A stretch of 64,000 nt of DNA from Natronococcus sp. CG52 (GTDB lineage: Archaea; Halobacteriota; Halobacteria; Halobacteriales; Natrialbaceae), in contig NZ_CP099391.1 in NCBI RefSeq assembly GCF_023913515.1, positions 992,001 to 1,056,000 of the forward strand, read 5' to 3'. Every line of letters starts with the position of its first letter. Position 1 is the first letter of the stretch. This document shows positions 8,579 through 16,441 of the stretch, piece after piece. Position numbers and translations under genes: made by a program. The notes below the pieces were generated by a model, which ran no database searches, was not told where the DNA came from, and saw nothing but the letters and a program-made list of their open reading frames with translations.

Positions 8579-9262
8579 CTACTCGACGAGTTCACGCGCG
8601 TTGTAGCGCCAGGTTCGAACGTGCAACACGTCGAAGTCGAGCAGGTTCGCGACCGTCGCGGCGTCGATCGTCGCCAGGCGCTCGGCCGAGACGATCCCGG
8701 CCTCGGCCAGGACGGCAGCGTCGTCGGCGCTGACGCCGGTGACGGCGGTGATCGGCGTCGGCTTCGACCACGGCCGCTCGTCGGGACCGTCGTTTCTCGC
8801 CGCGAGCTGTTCGGTGTGGTCGTACTCGAACGTCTGCCAATCCTCTTCCCCGCTTTTGGCGATCCACTCGCGTTCCGCGTCGCCGAGTCCCCGGACTTCG
8901 CTCGAGCGGCGGTCCAGATCGTCGTCGCTCTCGAACGACCAGGGCAGCGAGAACCGTCGGCGAAGTGCGGCCGCGACTCCCTCGTCGACCCCCGCGTCCA
9001 GCAGCATGCGGTAGGAGTGCTCCTTGTCCGCGACGGATTCGGGGTCGACCTCGGCCGACGTGAGCGCCGCCCGCTCGTCGGCGTCGATCCTCGAGTCCGC
9101 GGTCGACTCGATCGACGGTCCGGACGCGCCGCTGAACAGCGATTCGATTGCGGTCTCGAGCGGCGCCTGATCGCCCGCCTCGAACGTGACACGTTGCTCG
9201 GAACCCTCTACGGTGTCCGTTTCCAGTTCGGTGACGACACACTCGTTGCTCACGCGATTCAC
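8579..9262 (-). CDS. Haloarchaeal protein with helix-hairpin-helix C-terminus (DUF7409-like)
   Basis: The 227-residue acidic protein has a variable N-terminal half and a C-terminal helix-hairpin-helix-like repeat: TPITAVTGVSADDAAVLAEA followed by GIVSAERLATIDAATVANLL (about 165-208), the pattern of nucleic-acid-binding HhH units in which a Gly-Val turn joins two helices. The middle contains conserved-looking W residues (LPWSFESDDDL, EEDWQTFEYDHTEQ). Start is GTG at 9262 or the next GTG at 9253. Family naming is from memory. A DNA- or RNA-binding role is an inference from the HhH pattern. Confidence 0.75.
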   Translation of the reverse strand: MNRVSNECVVTELETDTVEGSEQRVTFEAGDQAPLETAIESLFSGASGPSIESTADSRIDADERAALTSAEVDPESVADKEHSYRMLLDAGVDEGVAAALRRRFSLPWSFESDDDLDRRSSEVRGLGDAEREWIAKSGEEDWQTFEYDHTEQLAARNDGPDERPWSKPTPITAVTGVSADDAAVLAEAGIVSAERLATIDAATVANLLDFDVLHVRTWRYNARELVE

Positions 9263-9399
9263 CGGCTACCCGTATCTCACACCCACCCATCTTGAATATT
9301 TTCACTCGCTGAGAGGACGGGAAGCGCTCTTTAGAAAGACCTGTTCGAAGGCGAACACCTATCGGCATATTTACGGGAGCGATCGGAGAACTCGCTCGT

Positions 9400-10254
9400 A
9401 TGGTACGGGATCAGATCGATCGAATCGGCGTCGTCGGCGCGGGGACGATGGGCAGCGGTATCGCACAGGTCGCCGCCACCGAGGGCTACGACGTCGTGCT
9501 CCGCGACATCGAACGGGAGTTCGTCGAGAACGGGTTCGACACCATCGACGACAGCCTCGGCCGACTCGAGAGCCGCGACGCGCTCGAGGAGGACCCCGAG
9601 ACGATCCGCGGTCGGATCGAGGGAACGACGGTTATCGACGATCTCGCAGACTGCGATCTCGTGGTCGAGGCCGCACTCGAGGAGATGGACGTCAAGCGGG
9701 GCATCTTCGCGGACCTCGAGCGTGCCTGTGCGGAGGACGTGGTGCTCGCGACGAATACGAGCACGCTCTCGATCACGTCGATCGCCTCGGACCTCGAACA
9801 CCCCGAGCGCGTAATCGGCCTGCACTTCATGAACCCAGTTCCGATCATGGAAGGCGTCGAGATCGTCGTCGGCGAGAAGACGACCGACGACGTGACGGAA
9901 CTGGCCCGCGACCTCGCCGAAGACCTCGGAAAGACGACCTGGGAGTCCGACGACAAGCCCGGCTTCGTCACGAACCGCATCCTGATGCCCTGGATCAACG
10001 AGGGAATTCGCGCCTTCGACGAGGGCGTCGCCACGAAGGAGGATATCGACGCGGGGATGGAACTCGGGACGAACGTGCCGATGGGCCCGCTCACCCTGGC
10101 GGACCACATCGGCCTCGACATCTGTCTGCACGCCTCCGAGACCCTCCACGAGGAACTCGGCGACCGCTACAGGCCGGCCTACCTCCTCAAACGAAAGGTC
10201 GAGGCGGGCGACCTCGGCAAGAAGACCGGTGAGGGGTTCTACGAGTACGACTGA
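9400..10254 (+). CDS. 3-hydroxyacyl-CoA dehydrogenase (single-function, NAD-dependent)
   Basis: The 284-residue enzyme oxidises (S)-3-hydroxyacyl-CoA to 3-ketoacyl-CoA in beta-oxidation, or works in reverse on acetoacetyl-CoA. The Rossmann motif GVVGAGTMGSGIA lies at residues about 10-22. The catalytic His is in GLHFMNPVP and the partner Glu in VVEAALEEMDVK. The C-terminal dimerisation domain has DKPGFVTNRILMPWINEG and GTNVPMGPLTLADHIGLD. A TATA-like stretch (CATATTTACG) ends about 26 bases before the ATG. The acyl-CoA dehydrogenase of the same pathway is 1.7 kb downstream but separated by other genes. Confidence 0.93.
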   Translation: MVRDQIDRIGVVGAGTMGSGIAQVAATEGYDVVLRDIEREFVENGFDTIDDSLGRLESRDALEEDPETIRGRIEGTTVIDDLADCDLVVEAALEEMDVKRGIFADLERACAEDVVLATNTSTLSITSIASDLEHPERVIGLHFMNPVPIMEGVEIVVGEKTTDDVTELARDLAEDLGKTTWESDDKPGFVTNRILMPWINEGIRAFDEGVATKEDIDAGMELGTNVPMGPLTLADHIGLDICLHASETLHEELGDRYRPAYLLKRKVEAGDLGKKTGEGFYEYD

Positions 10255-10305
10255 TCGATCGTCGCGCTCGGCACTTTTATCTCAACGGGCGTGAACGTAC
10301 GCCCG

Positions 10306-10755
10306 ATGCCCTCCGGATACAGCCGCCGCCAACTCGTCGGTACGGCGCTCGGCGGTGCCAGTGCCGTGCTCGCGGGTGGATACACGTGGAACCAGTACGC
10401 GACGCGACGGCACCTCCGGTTCCGCCCGCTCGAGGCCGTCAACGAGTCTCCCGACTCCGTCACGCTCGAGATCACGGTCGAAGGCGACGGACGCGAGTCG
10501 CCGCGAACGGTTCGGCTGGAAGCCGTGGATGACGGGGACGGGGACACGAGCCACTTGCCGGGTCGCTGGATAAAACAGGCCAAAGAGTGGGCGATTCGGG
10601 CGGAACACGGCGACCAGCGCCTCGAACTCGGGGCCGCGACGATCACCGACCGACTCGAGGACTCCGGGTGGGGGCCAGACTGTGCGCACGTCGCGATCGT
10701 CGTAACGGCGGCCGGTGACCTCGAGAGTCGGGTCGCGCCCTCGGAGACCTGCTGA
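10306..10755 (+). CDS. Hypothetical haloarchaeal protein with N-terminal Tat-like/anchor segment
   Basis: The 149-residue protein begins MPSGYSRRQLVGTALGGASA and continues VLAGGYTW. This matches a twin-arginine signal or a single membrane anchor, with SRRQLVG as the Tat-like motif. The rest is a mixed-charge domain with no recognised motif. The ATG at 10306 is preferred over the GTG at 10291 because the signal then starts properly. It converges with the squalene/phytoene synthase-like gene. Function unknown. Confidence 0.65.
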   Translation: MPSGYSRRQLVGTALGGASAVLAGGYTWNQYATRRHLRFRPLEAVNESPDSVTLEITVEGDGRESPRTVRLEAVDDGDGDTSHLPGRWIKQAKEWAIRAEHGDQRLELGAATITDRLEDSGWGPDCAHVAIVVTAAGDLESRVAPSETC

Positions 10756-10765
10756 GGTCGCGGGG

Positions 10766-11812
10766 TCAGCGGTGTAGCGGCTTCTCGGACATCTCGCGGC
10801 GGAGATCGCGCAGGCGCGAGCGGGAGACGCCGTCCTCGAACTGCTGGATGACGGCGAACACTTCCGCACGGCAGATCTTCACGTCGCCCTCGCGAACGAC
10901 GTCCTCGGGCCGCTCGCGGAGTTCGCGCATCGTTCCGACGGCGAGCAGGTACGGAATCGCCCACGCCGAGAGCCGGTTGCCGTGGCGCTCCGGGACGACC
11001 TCGAGATACCGATGAGCGTCGTCGAGGTAGTTCTCCGCACGGCCGGTAACCCGCCGGATGACGTTGGTGACGCCGCTCCGGTTGGCCTCCGCGGTCACCG
11101 CTTCGACGTCGACGTTCTCCTCCGCGAGCCACTCCGCGGGAAGGTAGACGTTGTTCTCATCGTGGTAGTCGCTCTCGACGTCCTTGGCGATGTTGACCAG
11201 CTGCAAGAGGAGGGCGAACGAGCGGGCGTTCTGGCGCATCTCTTCGGCCCGCTCGGGTGAGGCACTGCGAGCGACCAGCCCGGTGATGAGCGTCCCGACG
11301 GTGCCGGCGGCGTACCAGCAGTACTCCTCGAGTTCCTCGAGGGTCTGGAGGCGCAGTCCGCCCTCGTCGGCGTAGCGATCGGTAAACATCGCCATCCCGT
11401 CGACGAGTTCGCGGACGGGATCGCGCATGATCTCCCGGGGTTCCTCGTCGAGGGACTCGAACGTCCGCAGGACGCGCGGCGTCTCCGCGACGACCGTCCA
11501 GTCCTCGTCCGGGTCGGCGGGGATCCAGGGTTCGACGTCGTCCATGAAGGCTTCGACCGTAAGCGGATCGTCCGGATCGAGGAGGCGGTCGTACGCGGTC
11601 AGCAGTTCGGTCTGTGCCTCCGGCGGAATGTGGCCCGCGTCCTCGATCGTGTCCGCGACCCGACAGAGGAGATAGCCGAGACAGATATGTCTCGACATCG
11701 GTTCCTCGAGCCGATCGATAGTGATCGAGAAGGTCCGCGAGACCCCGTGAACCGCCTCGTAACACCACTCGAGGTCGGCGTCGATGTCTGTTTCGGGCTG
11801 GCCCGTTGTCAT
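10766..11812 (-). CDS. Squalene/phytoene synthase family protein
   Basis: The 348-residue enzyme belongs to the head-to-head prenyltransferase family. It has the first aspartate-rich site CRVADTIEDAGH (about 51-62), SRTFSITI at the N-terminus, YCWYAAGTVGTLITGL, and the second site QLVNIAKDVESDYHDEN (about 210-226), with conserved Asp residues for magnesium-diphosphate binding. Substrate would be two farnesyl diphosphates (squalene) or two geranylgeranyl diphosphates (phytoene). The motifs look slightly more like squalene synthases of haloarchaea, but sequence alone does not decide. No carotenoid gene is adjacent. Confidence 0.88.
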   Translation of the reverse strand: MTTGQPETDIDADLEWCYEAVHGVSRTFSITIDRLEEPMSRHICLGYLLCRVADTIEDAGHIPPEAQTELLTAYDRLLDPDDPLTVEAFMDDVEPWIPADPDEDWTVVAETPRVLRTFESLDEEPREIMRDPVRELVDGMAMFTDRYADEGGLRLQTLEELEEYCWYAAGTVGTLITGLVARSASPERAEEMRQNARSFALLLQLVNIAKDVESDYHDENNVYLPAEWLAEENVDVEAVTAEANRSGVTNVIRRVTGRAENYLDDAHRYLEVVPERHGNRLSAWAIPYLLAVGTMRELRERPEDVVREGDVKICRAEVFAVIQQFEDGVSRSRLRDLRREMSEKPLHR

Positions 11813-11948
11813 CTACTCGATATCGTTTCGTCCCCATCCCGGAAAAACACCGCGGTCGCGGCGGCATGTTCCGATCGACGAGGGTCACGCGAGAAAACGG
11901 GAATTCCGTTGCAATAACAATAAAGAACCGACCGACGAATACCGCGGT

Positions 11949-13094
11949 ATGGAGTTCGCACTCTCGGCCGAGCAACAGCAGATACGGGACATGGTTTCCG
12001 AGTTCGTCGACGAGGAGGTCGTCCCCGTCGCGAGCGAGATCGATCACGACGACGAGTTCCCCCGCGACCTCGTCGACGAGATGGGCGATCTGGGGTTGAT
12101 GGGGATGCCCTTCCCCGAGGAGTACGGCGGCGCGGGACTGGACTACCACTCCTACGCGATCGGACTCGAGGAGATCTCGCGGGGTTCCGGCGGCCTCGGG
12201 ACGATCGTCGCCGCCCACACCTCGCTCGCGGGCAACATGCTCTACGAGTTCGGCGACGAGGACCAGAAGGAAGAGTACCTGACGCCGCTGGCGGAGGGAA
12301 CCGATATCGGCGCGTTCGCGCTCTCGGAGGCTGGCGCGGGCAGCGACGTTCCGGCGATGGAGACGACCGCGAAACGAGAGGGCGGAGAGTACGTCCTGAA
12401 CGGGGGGAAGCTCTGGATTTCGAACGGCTCGGTCGCGGAGACGGTCACCGTCTTCGCGAAGACGGATCCCGAGGCGGGCAACAAGGGAATCTCCTCGTTC
12501 GTCGTCCGGCCCGAGGAGGACGACGGCTTCCACGTCGAAGGTACCGAGGAGAAACTCGGCGACAAGGGCTGTCCGACGGCTGAGCTTCGCTTCGACGACC
12601 TCCGGATTCCCGAGGATCGCCTGCTGGGTGAGGAGGGCGAGGGATTCGTCCAGGCGCTGAAGACGTTGAACGGCGGCCGCATCACCATCGCGGCTCGCGG
12701 CGTCGGCATCGCCCGCGCGGCGCTCGACGAGGCCCGCGACTACGCCAACGAGCGCGAACAGTTCGGCCAGTCGATCGGCGAGTTCCAGGCGATCAAACAC
12801 AAGCTCGCGGACATGGACACGAAGATTCAGGCCGCGAAGCTGCTGATGCACAAGGCCGCCGACAAAAAGATCCGCGGCGAGGACTACATCAAGGCGTCCG
12901 CCCAGGCCAAGCTCTACGCCTCCGAGGTGAGCCGCGAGGTCGCCAACGAGGGGATCCAGATCCACGGCGGCTACGGCTACACCAAGGACTTCCCGGCCGA
13001 GCGGTTCTACCGGGACGCAAAACTCAACGAGATCTACGAAGGGACGAGCGAGGTGCTCCGGAACACGATCGGCGACCAGGTGCTCGACGAGTAG
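11949..13094 (+). CDS. Acyl-CoA dehydrogenase
   Basis: The 381-residue flavoprotein catalyses the first step of acyl-CoA beta-oxidation. Landmarks: FALSAEQQQIRDMV at the N-terminus, GAFALSEAGAGSD (FAD/substrate site), KLWISNGSVAET, REQFGQSIGEFQAIKHKLADM, and the C-terminal HGGYGYTKDFPAERFYRD followed by IYEGTSEVLRN with the catalytic Glu. Length is the family norm (380-390). The ATG at 11949 is chosen because upstream in-frame sequence is not conserved and an AT-rich promoter-like stretch (AATAACAATAAAG) precedes it. It stands alone, divergent from the squalene/phytoene synthase gene. Confidence 0.95.
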   Translation: MEFALSAEQQQIRDMVSEFVDEEVVPVASEIDHDDEFPRDLVDEMGDLGLMGMPFPEEYGGAGLDYHSYAIGLEEISRGSGGLGTIVAAHTSLAGNMLYEFGDEDQKEEYLTPLAEGTDIGAFALSEAGAGSDVPAMETTAKREGGEYVLNGGKLWISNGSVAETVTVFAKTDPEAGNKGISSFVVRPEEDDGFHVEGTEEKLGDKGCPTAELRFDDLRIPEDRLLGEEGEGFVQALKTLNGGRITIAARGVGIARAALDEARDYANEREQFGQSIGEFQAIKHKLADMDTKIQAAKLLMHKAADKKIRGEDYIKASAQAKLYASEVSREVANEGIQIHGGYGYTKDFPAERFYRDAKLNEIYEGTSEVLRNTIGDQVLDE

Positions 13095-13100
13095 GGCAGT

Positions 13101-13403
13101 TCATTCGGCTTTCTCGTCGGCCCCCGCCGCCTCGAGACAGTTCCGAACCCACGACCCGTGCTCGCGCACCCGCCGCTCTCCGGCCGCCGTGAGCGCGTGA
13201 ACGTCGTGAATCCCCTCGGTTCGCTTCTCGACGAATCCCGCGTCGACCAGCGCCGAGAGCGAGCCGTAGAACGACTTCGGCTCGAGTCGGTCGTCGTAGT
13301 GGGACTCGAGGCGCGACTTGAGTTGCTGGCTGCGCATCTCGCCGTTGGCTGCGAGCAGGAAACAGATGTCTCGGCGACGGCCGCTCTGGAGCCACTTCGT
13401 CAT
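13101..13403 (-). CDS. PadR-like winged-helix regulator, short haloarchaeal type
   Basis: The 100-residue protein starts MTKWLQSGRRRDICFLLAAN and continues as a winged helix: GEMRSQQLKSRLESHYDDRL (helices 2-3), EPKSFYGSLSALVDAGFVEK (recognition helix and start of wing) and VHALTAAGERRVREH (wing). This layout is the PadR-type haloarchaeal family. The ATG at 13403 begins exactly at the conserved MTKW. An upstream in-frame ATG at 13481 would overlap the peptidase gene. Target genes unknown. It lies immediately downstream of the acyl-CoA dehydrogenase in convergent orientation. Confidence 0.8.
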   Translation of the reverse strand: MTKWLQSGRRRDICFLLAANGEMRSQQLKSRLESHYDDRLEPKSFYGSLSALVDAGFVEKRTEGIHDVHALTAAGERRVREHGSWVRNCLEAAGADEKAE

Positions 13404-13435
13404 ACGAGCCACTTGTTCGGGGGGTCGCTCGAACG

Positions 13436-14449
13436 TTACGATCCGCCCGTTTCCGAGTACCACGTCGTAAAGAGCGCCCACGTGACGCCGCCGCCGAGTG
13501 CGATCCCGGCGAGAAGCCGGCCCCCGATCTCGAGCACGGCCGTTCCGTCGGCGCGGAGTTCGTGCCGGAGGAGGATCCAGCCGTTGGGCTCGAGAACGAG
13601 GGATCCGCTTCCGAACGCGAGCGACTGAAAGACGAGGCCGACCAGAACCGTCGTACTCGCCGCGAGCGTGCCGACGGTGCCGGTGACGGTCGTCGAGAGG
13701 AGGGCGGCACCCGGCAGTCGCTCGACGGACGTTCCGCCCGGGCCGTAGACGGCGAATCCCTGCGTGTCCGCGCGAGGAAGTTCGCCGACGCGCACGCCCG
13801 ACGGGTACTGACAGAGCACGCCCGCCATCCAGAGATCGCCGATCGAGCCGGCGGCGTTCGCCGCCAGCGGGACGATCAGCAGCGGCGACGGGTACCAGAC
13901 CATCGCAGTGAGACCGAGAGTGGTGATGACCGTGACCGGTGCGAGCAACACGACGAGCATCTGATTCCGGGTGTAGCTCGCACCTCGCGTCTCGGCGTAG
14001 GCGTACGGCAGCACGAAGTGGGAGACGCCGACGCCGTAGGAGGGCGAGTCACCGTAGCGCGCCATAAAGACGCCGTGGAGGAGTTCGTGGGGAACGACCA
14101 CGAGAACGAGCAAGCCCAGCGCGCCGAGCAGCCAGCGGCCGCCGTCCGGCAGTGCCGTCCCCGTGACGACGATCGGCTCGAGCGACGTCCCGCGGACCAC
14201 GGCGAGGACGATCCCGAAGCAGTAGGCGAGCGCGAAGAACCCGACCACCGAGGCGAGTACCCACTGGATCGCGACCGACCGGGTGAGCCGGAACGTCGCG
14301 ATCGGGTCCCCGGAATCGGACGTGTCTGGCACCGAGGCTGGCACGCTCCCAACTCTCGAGGGTACCGAAAAAGGAATGTCGGTGTTCGCCGACCCCGGCG
14401 CGGCGGAAACCGACAGGTTCCCGGTGGTCGATTCCGCAGTATCGAGCAT
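13436..14449 (-). CDS. DUF3267-type membrane zinc metallopeptidase-like protein
   Basis: The 337-residue protein has about six to seven hydrophobic helices and an HEXXH zinc motif, VVVPHELLHGVFMARYG (His121, Glu122, His125), at the end of a membrane helix, as in DUF3267/intramembrane-protease-like families. Other hydrophobic blocks are LASVVGFFALAYCFGIVLAV, LVVLLAPVTVITTLGLTAMV and STTVTGTVGTLAASTTVLVG. Residues 1-50 are low-complexity Ser/Ala/Pro and may not be translated: the annotated ATG overlaps the ATG of the divergent gene at a CATG. A later start is therefore possible. Substrate unknown. Confidence 0.75.
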   Translation of the reverse strand: MLDTAESTTGNLSVSAAPGSANTDIPFSVPSRVGSVPASVPDTSDSGDPIATFRLTRSVAIQWVLASVVGFFALAYCFGIVLAVVRGTSLEPIVVTGTALPDGGRWLLGALGLLVLVVVPHELLHGVFMARYGDSPSYGVGVSHFVLPYAYAETRGASYTRNQMLVVLLAPVTVITTLGLTAMVWYPSPLLIVPLAANAAGSIGDLWMAGVLCQYPSGVRVGELPRADTQGFAVYGPGGTSVERLPGAALLSTTVTGTVGTLAASTTVLVGLVFQSLAFGSGSLVLEPNGWILLRHELRADGTAVLEIGGRLLAGIALGGGVTWALFTTWYSETGGS

Positions 14450-14753
14450 GACTGACGGCGATCGAACTGCCGAAGCCAGCGGAATCAGGGCCAGCTACGA
14501 CGAAACCGAGGCGGAACGTCTCCTCGCGTTCGAAGTGACCGACGCGAGCGCGGGCGGACGGACCGGTGGGACCGCCGCTATCGCCCAGAACCTCGAGGGG
14601 TACGCGATGTTGAAGGTGCGGCCGACGGCTGACGGCGACGAACTCGAGCGCTACTACGGCCTCGACATGGCGCTCGACCACGTCGGGGAACTGCTCGGCG
14701 TCTCACCGCACGACCTGCCGATTCCGGAGGCGGCCAAGGACATGGGGATGTGA
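14448..14753 (+). CDS. Conserved small haloarchaeal protein
   Basis: The 101-residue protein starts MTDGDRTAEASGIRASYDET and contains the well-structured stretch AIAQNLEGYAMLKVRPTADG followed by YYGLDMALDHVGELLGV and the C-terminus HDLPIPEAAKDMGM. It looks like a haloarchaea-restricted family (one of the DUF71xx group, I think), with no enzymatic motif. Its ATG overlaps that of the divergent metallopeptidase gene. Its promoter must lie inside the opposite coding region if both starts are right. Confidence 0.75.
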   Translation: MTDGDRTAEASGIRASYDETEAERLLAFEVTDASAGGRTGGTAAIAQNLEGYAMLKVRPTADGDELERYYGLDMALDHVGELLGVSPHDLPIPEAAKDMGM

Positions 14754-14915
14754 CCGGCTGGCGACGGCTGCCGGCGAGCGAACCCGTACGGGCGCCGTTG
14801 AAACCCTCCGAAACTGGCGGAAGAACGTCTATCACGGCCGACAAATAGCTTTCCAGTCGTGTTCCGTACCGGTCGAACAGTTCGTAATCTGATCGGCAAC
14901 GAGTGTTAGCGAAAA

Positions 14916-15157
14916 GGTGAGGACGGCGTAAAAGAGGGTTCGAACCCCGCCGAGGATCGGCGTCCGGCCGACGGACGCGTCGACGTCCTCGCGGGCAGCG
15001 GTGACGAGTGCTTCGTCGCCGCCCAGCGAGAATCCCCGGACGCCGATCCGGTCACCGTTGACGCCACCGATCGTGCGCGCGAAGCCGGCCGCCGCACGCC
15101 AGTCGGCGACCACAGCGTGCTGATGAGGGAGACTGTCCGCGACGCGGTATCCAGTCT
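14916..15157 (-). pseudogene. Alpha/beta hydrolase fragment
   Basis: On the minus strand a stretch of about 70 codons reads VADWRAAAGFARTIGGVNGD then RIGVRGFSLGGDEALVTAA, the strand-turn-helix around the nucleophile of an alpha/beta hydrolase (GFSLGG matches G-x-S-x-G), then ILGGVRTLFYA before homology stops. There is a TAG stop upstream (about 15158) and no N-terminal strands or downstream Asp/His. This is therefore the central piece of a dienelactone-hydrolase-like gene, not an intact one. An ORF in this frame starting with GTG at 15113 could still be expressed but would lack most of the fold. Confidence 0.6.
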
Positions 15158-15218
15158 ATTTCGATAGCTGGTATCCAGCGCGGCCGTGAAAACCCGTGTC
15201 GAAAAATGAAGGGTCCGT

Positions 15219-15683
15219 TCAGGCCTCCGCCTTCGTGAGATCCGTCGACGAGGGTAGGATCCCGAGTTGCTGGAGGAATTCCAGACTGTCGGATTCCTCC
15301 CGACGTTCGACGATCTTGCCGTCTTCGAGCCGCATGAGGATCATGTTCGACCCCGTGACCCGTTTGCCCGTGGGTTCGAACCCGGCGAACGGTCCGTCGT
15401 TCGTTCCCTCGAACGTAAACCGAACCAGGACTTTGTCGTTCTCCGCGATCATCTCCTCGATCGTCACCGTCGCGTCGGAAAACGCCTCGCGCGCGCTTTC
15501 GACGTGACGAACGAACCCGTCGAATCCCCTCGCTTCCTCGGGAGCGAGCGTCTCGTCCGATACGGGATCGTGATTGACTACGTTCTCTGCGATCAGTTCC
15601 TCGAGCAGCTCGGTGCGCCCCTCGTTGAAGGCGTCTTCGTAGTATCGCCGCACGACTTCCTTGTTCTCGTCTGGTGTCGTCAT
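15219..15683 (-). CDS. SnoaL-like ester cyclase family protein
   Basis: The 154-residue protein fits the SnoaL/ester cyclase cone fold. NKEVVRRYYEDAFNEG, LLEELIAENVVNHDP, GFDGFVRHVESAREAFSD, EEMIAENDKVLVRFTFEGTN, then KRVTGSNMILMRLEDGKIVE are the standard blocks, with the His-Asp pair NHDP. Members act on small polyketide-like or unknown substrates. In haloarchaea they are usually annotated only as ester cyclase. It is probably transcribed alone, with a TATA-like TTTATG about 35-40 bases upstream on the minus strand. Confidence 0.88.
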   Translation of the reverse strand: MTTPDENKEVVRRYYEDAFNEGRTELLEELIAENVVNHDPVSDETLAPEEARGFDGFVRHVESAREAFSDATVTIEEMIAENDKVLVRFTFEGTNDGPFAGFEPTGKRVTGSNMILMRLEDGKIVERREESDSLEFLQQLGILPSSTDLTKAEA

Positions 15684-15976
15684 GGGGACTCACCACATTA
15701 CGTACGCTTCATAGCAGCATAAACCAGTCTGAAATAGCCGTAGTCAGACCACCGGTTCAGACCGTCTCGGAGATCGGTACCGTTCGGTACCGACCGGAAC
15801 GAGACGTGCGTCTCCGCACTGAGCGCTCGTTCTCCGCTCCAAATCCGCCGTAGTCCGTGCTGCGTTCGCACCTCGTCTTCAGCACGACCCTCCCGACGCA
15901 CGTGTAACAGCCGTTTCGGGTATCGTCACCGCTGAACAATGCGATTTCGACGAGGGCGCGATTTGGACAGGGCCGT

Positions 15977-16375
15977 TCAGGTGACGAACGCGTACAGAAA
16001 CAGCATCACGAAGTAGACCAGGACGAGCGTCCCGAGCGCGTAGAGCCGGAACCGGCGAATTTCTGCATCCTCCTCGAGGTAGGCGCGCTCGAAGGCGGCA
16101 CGCTCGCGGTCGGAGAGGCGATCGGGGTGCTCGAGACCGCAGTGTAACGTCCGTAGCCGTCGCTCGTGAAACGGCACTCCACAGTACGGGCAACGGACGG
16201 TCGGCTCGCCGCCGCGAACCGCCACAGGCGGCGAGTCGGCGGAGCCGGGCGTGCCGGTGGCTCCGTTCGCCCCGCCGCGTGGGTCATCGACGTCTGGTGT
16301 CGCCACAGTAGGCTGACCTACACCCTCCTCGACGGTAGATGTTCGCCTCCGTCGGCCGTGCGCGCCCGGTTGCAC
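15977..16375 (-). CDS. Zinc-binding single-pass membrane protein (DUF7410-like)
   Basis: The 132-residue protein has a low-complexity N-terminal 55 residues, then a treble-clef-like zinc site (VRCPYCGVPFHERRLRTLHC followed by GLEHPDRLSD: CxxC, H, C and H available as ligands), an amphipathic helix (RAAFERAYLEEDAEIRRFRL) and a C-terminal membrane helix (LGTLVLVYFVMLFLYAFV). It is divergent from the heme O synthase fusion gene, and homologues are often seen there, which suggests a link to cytochrome oxidase biogenesis. That link is inference. The ATG at 16375 is the only good start. Confidence 0.75.
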   Translation of the reverse strand: MQPGAHGRRRRTSTVEEGVGQPTVATPDVDDPRGGANGATGTPGSADSPPVAVRGGEPTVRCPYCGVPFHERRLRTLHCGLEHPDRLSDRERAAFERAYLEEDAEIRRFRLYALGTLVLVYFVMLFLYAFVT

Positions 16376-16441
16376 CGAGAAATGGCGATAAAAGCGGGAA
16401 CCCTAAATACGCAGAGTCGAACGGTGTAGACGAGAATAGCC

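Noticed and set aside
15770-15800. Repeated palindrome CGGTACCG-TT-CGGTACCG upstream of the ester cyclase gene
   Set aside because: It could be an operator, but it is about 95 bases from the start with no conserved context visible; too little to call.
15698-15939. Open frames on the minus strand between the ester cyclase and zinc-protein genes
   Set aside because: They are Arg-rich, mutually overlapping, and match no family; composition is unlike true haloarchaeal proteins.
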